DNA from: Pycnococcus provasolii
Lineage: Eukaryota > Chlorophyta > Pseudoscourfieldiophyceae > Pseudoscourfieldiales
Direction of reading: 5' to 3'
Length of the DNA: 64,000 bases
Assembly (NCBI GenBank): GCA_049487715.1
Contig: CP150579.1
Span: 186,001-250,000 of the forward strand
The notes beneath the pieces are model-generated. The model was not told the DNA's origin. It worked only from the letters and a program-made list of their open reading frames with translations, and did no database searches. Below are positions 30,474 through 39,593 of this stretch, piece by piece (the stretch's first letter is position 1; every line of letters begins with the position of its first letter). Both the position numbers and the translations under genes were made by a program.

Positions 30474-31571
30474 TTACTTCTTGCTTCCGCCCCAGAAATC
30501 GCGGTTCGCGTCGAACCACCTGAGCGTCTCCTCGAACGCCTTCTCGAACGGCTTCAGGGGCTTGTACTTAAGGTCGCGCTCGATGTTCTCAATATTGAAC
30601 GTGCGGTCGATGATGAGCATGCGCACAGAGAAAGGTTTGAGCTTCATCTGCATGCCGAACAGTCTGTTGATCATCTGAACGACATAGGCGATGGGCATGA
30701 TGAACCAAACGGGAATGTGCACCTTTGCCTTGACGCTTGGCAGGCCGAGCGTGACGAATGCGTGGTCGAGAACGTCCCAGAGCCTCACGGGCGGGCCATC
30801 CGTGGCGATGTAGAACTTTCCGAGCGCTGGGCTTCCCTTGTACAGGCCGTGGTAACCGAGGATGAGCGCGTGCGCGTAGTTGTCCACGTGGCACATGGAG
30901 ATCATGTTCTCGCCGCGTCCGAAAACGCGAAGTTTGTTTGCAGCCTTCAAGAAGTTTGTGAGGAACAGGCCGTCCCACGGCCCATACACCTGGTGCGGTG
31001 CAACGGCGACGGTGAGGAACGGCGGGCTGCTCGTCTCGTCGTTCAGCTTGAGCACGTACGTCTCACCCATGGCTTTGGTTTCCGCGTACGGCTCGAGGAA
31101 TTTCCCCGGAGGTCGTATGGACAGCTCGTCCTCACGCTTCCACTTAATGTCCTTTCCGTCCATGCGCGTGCTTGGGCTGCTGCTCATGACGATTTTGTGG
31201 CACCCACACTCCTTCGCGACGTCCGCAACGTTGACGCTTCCTAGGTAGTTCACCTTGTGGTACAAGTCCTTCTTGAAGTACGGCCCGACGAGCGCGCCGA
31301 TGTGGAAAGCGCACTCGACTTTCGCGTTGGATCCCGCAGCTGCAAATGCGCGACGCACGTCCTTGATGTCGGAGAGGTCTCCGCGCACGTACGTGAGTTT
31401 GTTAGATGGAATGGAGTTGAGTTCTGAAGGCGGGGGTGCGATGTCGAAAGCGATGACCATGGACGCGCCTCGTTCTAGGAGGAGCGTGCATAGCCTCCGT
31501 CCGACGAGTCCCGCGGCCCCTGTGACAAGAAAAACACAAGAAGAAGGGAGCTTAGTTATCGAGGACGCCAT
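30474..31571 (-). CDS. 3-beta-HSD-type NAD(P)-dependent sterol dehydrogenase
   Basis: 365 residues from the ATG at 31571 (MASSITKLPSS); the longer frame upstream is basic and Pro-rich and overlaps the promoter. It is a short-chain dehydrogenase of the 3-beta-hydroxysteroid dehydrogenase branch, probably a sterol-4-alpha-carboxylate 3-dehydrogenase (decarboxylating) of membrane sterol synthesis. Cofactor motif: FLVTGAAGLVGRRL (TGxxGxxG). Catalytic Ser region: KIVMSSSPSTR; YxxxK: EPYAETKAMGE. PHQVYGPWDGLF is typical of this branch. The C-terminal half has a membrane-associated stretch (VWFIMPIAYVVQMINRLFG). Divergent from the cyclophilin gene over 235 bases. Confidence 0.85.
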   Translation of the reverse strand: MASSITKLPSSCVFLVTGAAGLVGRRLCTLLLERGASMVIAFDIAPPPSELNSIPSNKLTYVRGDLSDIKDVRRAFAAAGSNAKVECAFHIGALVGPYFKKDLYHKVNYLGSVNVADVAKECGCHKIVMSSSPSTRMDGKDIKWKREDELSIRPPGKFLEPYAETKAMGETYVLKLNDETSSPPFLTVAVAPHQVYGPWDGLFLTNFLKAANKLRVFGRGENMISMCHVDNYAHALILGYHGLYKGSPALGKFYIATDGPPVRLWDVLDHAFVTLGLPSVKAKVHIPVWFIMPIAYVVQMINRLFGMQMKLKPFSVRMLIIDRTFNIENIERDLKYKPLKPFEKAFEETLRWFDANRDFWGGSKK

Positions 31572-31806
31572 AGCCTCGCTGCGAAGGATGGCGCGGGCGT
31601 CGACGGATCGGCGTCGTCGGAAGGGAAGGGAAGGGAAGGGGGCGTGCGGCGACCAAGGACCAAGGACCAACGGGGGGTTTGAAGAAGATTCCACCCGGAG
31701 AAAGATTTGTGATGTATTCGGGGTTGGCCTGGTCTTCCGTCGTCGGCTGTTTAGGGGTTTGCACTTCGGCGTCTCCCTGTCACTTCCGTCCTGGGCTTTT
31801 GGCCTC
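31572..31806. promoter_or_regulatory. Bidirectional promoter with TTCGGGGTT
   Basis: A 235-base spacer between two start codons. ATTCGGGGTT at 31716-31725 lies about 80 bases before the cyclophilin start. Confidence 0.5.
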
Positions 31807-32520
31807 ATGCCCTCCGTCGCATCGCGCGTCTTCCTCGAGTTCGACGTCGGCGGCGCGCGTGCAGCCTACGCGCGCGCAGCGGCCTTCGTCGACGCGACCA
31901 ATCTGAGGTACGGGTTCACGTCCAAGGATATCGAGAAACTGGGAGGATCCGAAAAGGCGCGTATCGAGGAGTACTACGCCTCAGATTTCGAGTGGGGCGC
32001 GGCGGGGGAACCCATCCTCATCAACAAGCCGCCAGACCACCGCGTCATCTTCGAGCTCAACACGAAGGAGTCGCCGCTCGCTTGCGAGAACTTCGTCGCG
32101 CTGTGCACCAACGTAAACAAAAAGAGCGCCGAGTCCGGCTGCGATCTCTCCTACAGAAACGTTAAGATGCACAGAGTGTTAAAAGGATTCATGGCGCAGG
32201 GTGGCGACATACAGTTTGGAAACGGAAGTGGCGGTGAGTCCATATGGGGCAAGAAGTTCAAGGACGACAAGGGAGGACTCAAGCTGAAGCACGACAAGCG
32301 AGGCGTGCTTTCCATGGGAAATAGCGGCAAGAACTCAAACACGTCCCAGTTCTTCATCACGTTTGCGCCACTCAAGCAGCTCGACGGCAAGCACGTCGTC
32401 TTCGGTCGTGTCGTGGAGGGAATGGAGGTGCTGGACGTGATTGAAGCCGAGTGTCGCGAAGATTCCACGGATGAAACGCCGAAGAACGAGATCGTCATCG
32501 TCGACTGCGGAACGTGTTGA
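31807..32520 (+). CDS. Cyclophilin-type peptidyl-prolyl isomerase
   Basis: 237 residues from the ATG at 31807. The first ~75 residues form an unusual extension (VFLEFDVGGARAAYARAAAF ... EEYYASDFEWG). The cyclophilin domain follows: VIFELNTKESPLACENFVAL, MHRVLKGFMAQGGDIQFGNG with the catalytic Arg, NSGKNSNTSQFFITFA, and LDGKHVVFGRV. The Trp that contacts cyclosporin in human CypA is Gln here, so drug sensitivity should be low. There is no signal or transit peptide, suggesting cytosol or nucleus. The extension is not a domain I can name. Confidence 0.92.
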   Translation: MPSVASRVFLEFDVGGARAAYARAAAFVDATNLRYGFTSKDIEKLGGSEKARIEEYYASDFEWGAAGEPILINKPPDHRVIFELNTKESPLACENFVALCTNVNKKSAESGCDLSYRNVKMHRVLKGFMAQGGDIQFGNGSGGESIWGKKFKDDKGGLKLKHDKRGVLSMGNSGKNSNTSQFFITFAPLKQLDGKHVVFGRVVEGMEVLDVIEAECREDSTDETPKNEIVIVDCGTC

Positions 32521-32601
32521 ACGACGTTACCACCCTCCCACCCCACCTGTGTAAGTGAAACTTTGTGAATTCTATTATCATAGACTATATAAGTCGCGTT
32601 T

Positions 32602-33990
32602 TTACAACGAGGCTACGCCATGCAAAAATTCTCGAAATGTCACCTTACCGTCATGCGTCTGATCAAATGCTCTCAACGCCACCTCGGGCGAGGACAGGCC
32701 GACACGCTCGAGGCCGCGTGTGCCACCCCACCATCCCCAGCTTTTGTCACTCGCGTCGAGAAGGGGAGTTGTCTCGCCACTCCCACTTCCCGCCTCACAC
32801 GAGCTAAGCGAGCTCCACAACGAGTCTGCGTCAAGAGGCTCTCCGCCATTTGCATCAATGAATGCCTTCGCGGCCGCGACGAGTCCTGCGTGCGACCCGA
32901 CGCGCGGTCCAAGTTCGGTGCGAACCTTGCCAGCCTCCACGCAGAAGACTGACGGGTCGTGCACGCCGCGTCGAGCAGCACGAAGCATCAGGCTTGTGTC
33001 GGTGTAGTTGTGCTCTGTCGTAGGCAGGTTGCTTGCGCTCGCCATCTTGTCTCTCACGAGTGCCGCAAACTCGCGGGCGGCATCAGTGGTTGAAACATTC
33101 GAGCCGGCGGTGGTGGGTGGGTACACGACGGGAAGCAGTTGCACGTCCATCGTGTGAAAAGGTTGGCAGAGCAGGCGCAGTGCGACAACGGTGATTGGCA
33201 TTCCCAGCGGCTCGACCCATGATGCGTTGACACGCTTGCCGAACGTGTGGTACGTGATCACCGCAGGCTGTACGGGCATGAGCGGCAGGAAAGCGCCGAG
33301 CTTGAACTGCGTGAGCTGCTTGCCGTTGGACGTATTCCCTTCTGGATACACGACAATTTTCGGGAAGCCGTCGTTCGTGAGCACGGCTGTTAGCTGCTTC
33401 GTTGCGTTGGCGGCGGAGTTCGGGTCGTCGCGGTCGACAAACACACACTGTGCAGCTTTCATGATCCCCGCCATGACGGGTATGCCTAGGTTTTCCTTGG
33501 CGCTCACACTCACGGGTGCCTCTGCAAGGTATGCCCACAGGCACACGTCCAGAAACGTCTGGTGGTTGCTGACGATGGCTGCCGCCTTGGTTCTCGGCGC
33601 GAGCGGCTCACCCTTGACTCGTATGCGTACGAATCCCAGGCAGAATAACAAAATGCGCGCGCCGTATCCAATAGCGCACTTCACGACGAGTCGCCTCCAT
33701 CCCCCGAGCGGCGGCGGCATCAAGGGTGCGGGTGGCGGCGTTGGAAGTCCCACCGCCGCGACAGAGCACATCAAAGCTGCGATGAGGACGGTGGCAATTG
33801 CGGCGACGACGCGCGGCACGAGCAGAAGCACTCCGAGCACTTCGAGGACATCCGAGGAGGTCGCGGGCGGGTGGGCGTACGGCAGCAAGCGCGCAGACGT
33901 TGAAGCTGACGAGGACGAACGTGGAGCAGTAGATTCGCCGTTGCCACTGGCAGAAGTCAGCGGCACGGGCGCGAACTCGGTCGTCGGCAT
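32602..33990 (-). CDS. Lysophospholipid acyltransferase with C-terminal EF hand
   Basis: 462 residues from the ATG at 33990. It is a PlsC/LPLAT enzyme that transfers acyl groups to lysophospholipids, of the LPCAT/LPEAT type found at the ER. A hydrophobic span (EVLGVLLLVPRVVAAIATVL) and a second one before the domain precede the active-site motif SNHQTFLDVCLW (HX4D). Acceptor-binding block: IVVYPEGNTSNGKQLTQFKL, where the usual EGT reads EGN. The last ~40 residues contain an EF-hand loop, FDQTHDGKVTFREFL, suggesting calcium control as in LPCAT1/2 and plant LPEAT2. The first 50 residues are Ser-rich. Divergent from fibrillin 2. Confidence 0.88.
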   Translation of the reverse strand: MPTTEFAPVPLTSASGNGESTAPRSSSSASTSARLLPYAHPPATSSDVLEVLGVLLLVPRVVAAIATVLIAALMCSVAAVGLPTPPPAPLMPPPLGGWRRLVVKCAIGYGARILLFCLGFVRIRVKGEPLAPRTKAAAIVSNHQTFLDVCLWAYLAEAPVSVSAKENLGIPVMAGIMKAAQCVFVDRDDPNSAANATKQLTAVLTNDGFPKIVVYPEGNTSNGKQLTQFKLGAFLPLMPVQPAVITYHTFGKRVNASWVEPLGMPITVVALRLLCQPFHTMDVQLLPVVYPPTTAGSNVSTTDAAREFAALVRDKMASASNLPTTEHNYTDTSLMLRAARRGVHDPSVFCVEAGKVRTELGPRVGSHAGLVAAAKAFIDANGGEPLDADSLWSSLSSCEAGSGSGETTPLLDASDKSWGWWGGTRGLERVGLSSPEVALRAFDQTHDGKVTFREFLHGVASL

Positions 33991-34220
33991 GAGCAACAAT
34001 ATACTTCTATTATTTTTTTAATAGCTGAGGCCGGTTGCGCATGAAACCTGTCCCGGAAAAACGCCGACGAGGAATAACCCCGAACAACTGCCAACCCCGA
34101 ATACCTTATCTGCCAACCTTATCGTATGAAATCTGGTTTCCGACCAAGATGCGGATCCCCAAAGCCCGTGCTTCGCGTCCCTCGCCCTCCCTCGTCCCCA
34201 AACGCCATAACGTATCTCGC
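33991..34220. promoter_or_regulatory. Bidirectional promoter with AACCCCGAA motifs
   Basis: A 230-base spacer between the acyltransferase and fibrillin 2 starts. AACCCCGAA occurs at about 34077-34085 and again at about 34093-34101. Confidence 0.5.
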
Positions 34221-35438
34221 ATGTCAGCGCGCGCGAGAGCAATGCTGACTCAACGCGCGTCAACTGCTCGGGCTCCGGCTCGGGCTCGTCACTCGGCTCT
34301 GTCGCCTTCTCAACAGAGTAGGCGCACCTTGCAGTCGCGCTTACCTGTCTCTGTGGCAGCGTCATATCATCTGCTTGCTGACCTTGGGGTCGCTTCCTCG
34401 GCCGACGCCATGCAGGCGATGATGCCTGTCTTGTGCGTGTCGACCGCACTCGGCGGATTCATGCTCGCGCGATCCAACTCGTCGACGGAAGCGGTAATTG
34501 CGCAAACTCCTGACAAGGCCTCGACGGAAGCGGTAATTGCGCAAACTCCTGACAAGGCCTCAACGTCAACGGAAAGCACGGAGGCGGCGGACAATGCCGC
34601 GGAGGCGCGGTCGTGGATTGCACGCTGGCGGGAAAGTGTGAAGGCGAAAACAAAGACACAGGCGACACCTGCGCCAAAAGATACGCCCATGCCCTCGCCC
34701 GCGACGAACGAGGCGCGAATACTAGGCGCAAAAGCTCAGCTTCTGAGGTACTGCGAAGACGTCGCGCGTGGACGAACAGCTACAGCAGAGGACGCCGCGG
34801 CTATCGAGGAACTCGCAAGCGCGCTCGAGACTATCAACCCCAACCCAAGACCTCTGGAGAACCCAGAGATGCTTTCTGGGCGCTGGGAGCTCAAATACAC
34901 AACATCGAGGTCGATTTTAGGCCTCAACAAAGCGCCGTGGCTTCGTCCACGTGATCCGATCTACCAGATTATTGACGCTTTCACCAGCCGCGCACGCAAC
35001 GAGGAGACGGTGAAAAGCGGACCACTCACGCTGAAGAGCGCTGTGGACGCGCGACTCGTCCCGTGGTTAACGGATCGAAACTCGGCGGACGAGGTGGAAG
35101 TCAAATTTGCGCGCTTCGAGCTGTTTGGCGATCGTATCAGGATCAAGGCACCGGCGCGCGCCATCGGGCGACTTCAGACAACCTACCTTGACGACGACCT
35201 GCGAATCAGCCGAGGCGACCGTGGGAACCTCTTCGTGCTCTCGATGGTTGACCCAAACGCCCGTCTTGCGGAGGAGATTGACTTGAGTGCACGACCGGGC
35301 CTTGCGCGAGTGGTCGCGGGAATCGCGATAGGTGCGGCAACATACCAAACAGTGCATATTGGCCCTGCGGCCGTTGCGGAGAAGGCAACGGCTGTTGTGG
35401 CGAAAGTCAACAGCGCACGAAAGTCATTGCGTGAGTGA
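34221..35438 (+). CDS. PAP/fibrillin family protein 2
   Basis: 405 residues from the ATG at 34221 (MSARARAMLTQRAS). It has a plastid transit peptide of about 45 residues, then a hydrophobic segment (MMPVLCVSTALGGFMLA) that could be a membrane anchor. A linker carries two identical 13-residue units (STEAVIAQTPDKA), followed by the PAP domain: LSGRWELKYTTSRSILGL early and LQTTYLDDDLRISRGDRGN at the end. After the domain comes an extra hydrophobic tail (ARVVAGIAIGAATYQTVHI). The membrane segments on both sides are unlike the soluble fibrillins and suggest a thylakoid- or envelope-anchored form. Confidence 0.85.
   Translation: MSARARAMLTQRASTARAPARARHSALSPSQQSRRTLQSRLPVSVAASYHLLADLGVASSADAMQAMMPVLCVSTALGGFMLARSNSSTEAVIAQTPDKASTEAVIAQTPDKASTSTESTEAADNAAEARSWIARWRESVKAKTKTQATPAPKDTPMPSPATNEARILGAKAQLLRYCEDVARGRTATAEDAAAIEELASALETINPNPRPLENPEMLSGRWELKYTTSRSILGLNKAPWLRPRDPIYQIIDAFTSRARNEETVKSGPLTLKSAVDARLVPWLTDRNSADEVEVKFARFELFGDRIRIKAPARAIGRLQTTYLDDDLRISRGDRGNLFVLSMVDPNARLAEEIDLSARPGLARVVAGIAIGAATYQTVHIGPAAVAEKATAVVAKVNSARKSLRE
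34482..34559 (+). repeat. 39-bp perfect tandem duplication in fibrillin 2
   Basis: Two adjacent identical 39-base units (34482-34520 and 34521-34559), in frame, each encoding 13 residues of the linker. Identity at every base points to a recent event. Confidence 0.9.
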
Positions 35439-35549
35439 TAAAAAGGTTCTTGTTAGTGTTGAATGAAAAAAATTTAAATGAATGAAATCGCGTTGTTCCT
35501 TTTCAAGTGAAATCTTGCATGTATCCAAAACAGTCACATCAATCCCTAG

Positions 35550-36614
35550 CTATCGCGAAACGTTGATGCGCACGGCGAGCAGAGCTGTGACTGCGCACAG
35601 CGCACCGAGAGCACCTGTGGCATGTGCCAAGCTGCCATCCTCGTTCCAGAGAGCTCGTCTTTGCACGTGGTATGCCGCGAATGCAATCACGTAGGGGATG
35701 TACATCATCCTCGCAAGGTCGCTGAAGTCAAAGCGGTACACAAGTAGAGCCGCCACGTGAGGCAGCGTCTTGGCGGCGACGACAGCAATCTCCGCAAGGT
35801 GCACGGCGCTGGAGTCGCGGGAAGCACGCTTGAACAGCCCGGCGGATGCGCCACCGTCGCTTTTGACGACGCGGTAGATGGCTGGCAACTCCTCCGCGCA
35901 CTCCCAGAACGCCAGCGTGAGCAACGAAAGCTGCATTAGCAAAAACAGAGGCATGACGGCATTGTAAGATCGGCTTGGCGGCGACGGATATGAACGAGCT
36001 TGGGCAGTCGCACGTCTTCGCGAGGTTGTTGGCGGCACCACCTGCTTTTGCGGGAATGCCGGCGCTGCCGTGCGTTGTGCAGCCTTGTAGAGCGTGCTTG
36101 CCGTCCTTGTGGACGAGGTCATGACGTCGCTACCCGCCTCGCTGTTGCGTCTTGAGGACTTCGGGCGACCTCGTACAGGCGTCCCCGTTCGGTGCAAGGG
36201 CCTCGCAGCTTCGTACTGCGCGGTGAGGTCAGGGTTTGTCAAGCTTACCGAAGGCACGGGAATGTGGCGCCCATCTTCCGGGGAGGTTGTAACCTCCCAC
36301 AAGTTTCGCTTGAAGCGCTGGCACACCTTGATGTGTCCGCAGTACTTGGGAAGCTTCGCTGACGCGTCGAACGGCGGTCGCACCGGGCCCACCGCGCCCG
36401 CGGGTGCTCCTGTTCGCGCTCCCTTGCCCTGCGGGCTGTCCCTGTTCCCCTTTCCCAGGGAGAACTCGTAGTCGCCGTCGTCGTCGCGCAGGATGTGTCG
36501 CACGGTTCCTCCGTGCGCGCGCGTCGCTGATCGCGAGCGCCTGAGGTACTCGTGTCTCGGGAACTCCGTGGTGTCAGGCGAGTTGTTGGAATTATAGGTA
36601 CCACCTGGCGACAT
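35550..36614 (-). CDS. Hypothetical membrane protein
   Basis: 354 residues from the ATG at 36614 (MSPGGTYNSNNSPD). The N-terminal ~210 residues are soluble, basic and Ser/Pro/Arg-rich, with a possible short folded block (KLPKYCGHIKVCQRFKRNLW ... EDGRHIPVPS). The C-terminal third holds about four membrane spans: AVMPLFLLMQLSLLTLAFWE, an amphipathic segment, LAEIAVVAAKTLPHVAALLV, MYIPYVIAFAAYHV and LGALCAVTALLAVRI. I do not recognise the family. No clear leader. Confidence 0.6.
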   Translation of the reverse strand: MSPGGTYNSNNSPDTTEFPRHEYLRRSRSATRAHGGTVRHILRDDDGDYEFSLGKGNRDSPQGKGARTGAPAGAVGPVRPPFDASAKLPKYCGHIKVCQRFKRNLWEVTTSPEDGRHIPVPSVSLTNPDLTAQYEAARPLHRTGTPVRGRPKSSRRNSEAGSDVMTSSTRTASTLYKAAQRTAAPAFPQKQVVPPTTSRRRATAQARSYPSPPSRSYNAVMPLFLLMQLSLLTLAFWECAEELPAIYRVVKSDGGASAGLFKRASRDSSAVHLAEIAVVAAKTLPHVAALLVYRFDFSDLARMMYIPYVIAFAAYHVQRRALWNEDGSLAHATGALGALCAVTALLAVRINVSR

Positions 36615-37305
36615 GACAAGAGGGGCGGAGGCCGGGTTGGTGTGTTGTGATGGCGAGAAGTTAGGGAGAAGAAAAGAAAAAGGGCGGGTTCCCACAAGAT
36701 GCAAGGTGCAAGAAGAGGGAGGGAGGGAGTAACCACTTGGCAAGCACCACCCTACTCTTACCACGTACGAGAGGAAAACACCATGCAATGACCCGGTTAC
36801 AATAGATGGTTACAATACCCGGTTACAAGGTGTTACAATCCCTTGCACTGTTGCACACACCAATGACACCACCCTAACCCTTGGCAGACGGGCCGCGAGT
36901 TTGCAAGTTGCCGGAGGTTGCCGGAGACCTTTGTCCTTTGCCGGAGCTTGGTAAAGTCTTGCAAGTGGTGGAATAAAGGCTTTAATTGAACTCTTGCGGT
37001 TTGCGGCCGGGACCATACCCGTAGTCGAATGTATTCTTGACCACCAACAGGCACCAGCTGAATGATCCACCACATTGACATTGGGATGCCAAGCCACACC
37101 CTTCCTTCCGGCTTCCGGCTTCCGCGAACACCATTTGTTCCATTGACTGGGTGCCCTTGTTTCGTCGTGCGGTCCTTCCTACAGTACAGTCGCGGCTCGT
37201 TCGGGTTTCTACAACGGGCCGCAAAAGAAACACTCCCGGGAGCCTTGGAGTGATTTGATCAATCAACATCCAAAATTGTTTTTGTTTGACATAAGCTGTT
37301 TCGTC
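36615..37305. other. Intergenic region between divergent genes
   Basis: No gene seen. It contains CCACCCTAACCC (36869), GGGCCGCGAGTTTGCAAG (36890) with TTGCCGGAG repeats, and CTTGACCACC (37036), members of the dispersed motif family. Confidence 0.55.
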
Positions 37306-37983
37306 ATGCTGTCCGCGGACTCGTCTCCGTCAATATCACAGGCGCTGTGTGAGGACGCACCGGAGCTGTCAACAAGCCAGCTCGAAGAGCTAACGAGGTA
37401 CCGCGTGCCGGCGCCGCCGACGGCTGGCAGCGACGCACCGTCGTGCGGCGGGCTTCTCGCGGAGCCCTTCGACATGCTCGTCGCGCTCCGGGCGGAGGGC
37501 GCTGACGCGACGCACCCGGAGGTGGCGCGTCTGTGGCGGCTGAAGCGCTGCGTCGAGCTTCTCGCGCAACGGGTCGGGTGTGAGTGGCTCGGCGTCTACC
37601 GTAAAACGGAGGGGCTGGCGTGCGGGGATGCTGGGGTGGTGCTGCTGAAGGAGGCGTACGTTGGGCGGCCGAGTCGCGCCACGTTCCCGCTCACTGATGA
37701 GTTCGCGAAGAACTCCAACAACAGCAAGGTGGGGCTCACCAAGCAGGCTGTGCTGGTGGACGACGTGGCAGCGCATGCGGGGCCTTACTACCAGTGCGAC
37801 GCGGACGTGCGCTCCGAGTACTGCGCTCCCATCGTGCGTGACGACGGTACAGGAGGGGAGCTGCTGGGTATTATCGACGCCGAGGCGTTTGCCCCCAATT
37901 TCTTCACGCCGGATCGCTGTGCGCTCATCGACGAGGCGTGCGTTGCGCTGGCGGCAAGCGGGCTCATGCGCGGACAACCATGA
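37306..37983 (+). CDS. GAF-domain protein
   Basis: 225 residues from the ATG at 37306. The body is a single GAF domain at about residues 75-220: RLKRCVELLAQRVGCEWLGV, then ATFPLTDEFAKNSNNSKVGL, QAVLVDDVAAHAGPYYQCDA, RSEYCAPIVRDDGTG and GIIDAEAFAPNFFTPDR. The layout resembles free methionine-R-sulfoxide reductases and other stand-alone GAF proteins. Cysteines are present near the pocket, but I cannot confirm the reductase triad. There is no transit peptide. The N-terminal 70 residues are unassigned. Confidence 0.75.
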   Translation: MLSADSSPSISQALCEDAPELSTSQLEELTRYRVPAPPTAGSDAPSCGGLLAEPFDMLVALRAEGADATHPEVARLWRLKRCVELLAQRVGCEWLGVYRKTEGLACGDAGVVLLKEAYVGRPSRATFPLTDEFAKNSNNSKVGLTKQAVLVDDVAAHAGPYYQCDADVRSEYCAPIVRDDGTGGELLGIIDAEAFAPNFFTPDRCALIDEACVALAASGLMRGQP

Positions 37984-38131
37984 CCGCTCCAACTGTAAAA
38001 TAGCCTGTACCTATAAAATACATAGCTGACGATGGTACTGTCGATCAAAACTGTTGTGGGTTTGTTTGTTACTTTTTCTTTTTGCGTTTTCTGTGATGCC
38101 TTGTCGTTAACTCCCCGCAACTATAACTTCA

Positions 38132-39562
38132 TCACAAATCTAACCGCCGCGCGGGACCGCCCAGGCCGCCGCCGCGCGGGGGAGGAGGGCCGCCGCGTGC
38201 CATCGCCGACGGGTCGCGCAGAGGAGGAAGGTCGCCGCTCGATCGTAAGTTGAGCGACTGCGATCGTCCAGCACCTGACTGGCCAAGAGGGTCGAGGCGG
38301 GCAGGATTGCGGTGCTGGAAACGCATGCGATCCGGCTCGGGCACGAACGTCGGGTTCACCGGATGAGGTGCATCCACCGGATTGCGCGTCCCCGCGGGAA
38401 TCGGCGGCGCCTGCATCTCCTGCCGGTCTGATCTATGCGGCTCGTATGCGTAAGACCGGATTTCCCTGGCATAGCGCTCCTCCTCCCTCTCCAGATGCCC
38501 GCTCGCGCGCAGATCCTGCTCTGCGGACATGCGAAGCATCGCCGCTGCGCCGTGCGATGGCAGCGGCAGGGGCGATTCCGCACCCTTGCGTAACCTTGGA
38601 TCGCCGCGACCCATCGCAAGAGGGCTGTTGGGAGACGAGCGTCCACCCTTGCCATGCAGCGTGTCGCTGTACTCCGAATCCACCGGCGAATCCTCGACAT
38701 GAGCACCGGGGTAGCCACCCACGCCTGCGTAATCACGCGCATACACCGGAACCTTGCCGTCGCTGGACGGGGATGCCGCATGTCCCTTTCTCAAGTTCGC
38801 CGCGACGTCCGAGCTCGTCGCATTTGCGTTGTACACGCGGTACACAGCGTAGCCGGCGCCAGCCAGGAAGAGGCTAGCGCCGCCTGCGAGAGCAATGGCC
38901 GCCGCCATCGAAACGGGTTCATCCTTCCCGTTGTCCTTGATCGCTCCACCAGGGGAGGTCGTGGGCGGCGTCGCGCCGGCGGTCGTCGCGGTGACGCCGG
39001 ATGGTGTCGTCGAAGGAGCTGAGGTTGTGGGTGGCGTCGACGACGTAGAGGGGAAGCTCACGAGCACGGCAAGACCCTGCGCAAGCAGACTTCGTGCTAA
39101 GCTTCCGTCCGCCACAGCAGCCTCGAGCTTCTGGCGCAGGGTGCTCGTCTCGGCGGGAGACGAGGTTGTGATGTCGAATGACACCTCAAGCGAGTTGCTC
39201 TGAAGCAGCCTGCGACCAGCAGATGAAGCAACGGAGACGGCGCGCACATTTATAGAGCTCTGCGAGATGCCGAGCACAGAGGCAACTCCAGCGACGAAAG
39301 CATCCGTCGGGAACGCACCGATGGACACTCCTTCGAGGCGCAGAGTTGTCTGGAGCACATCCGTGGTTGGAGCGACTGGAGCCGCGGTCGTCACGGTGGC
39401 GGGTGTGGTCGTTGTCGCCGAAGATGCACCTGTCGTCGTTGTGGTTTCCGTTTCCGCTTTCGAGGTGGTGGTAGTCGTCGTCGCTGTGGCCACCGTCGTC
39501 GCCGCCGTCGTCGTCGTCGTCACGGCCTGAGTTGTCGTCGGTGGTGACGGAGGTGGGGGATT

Positions 39563-39593
<31 letters not shown>

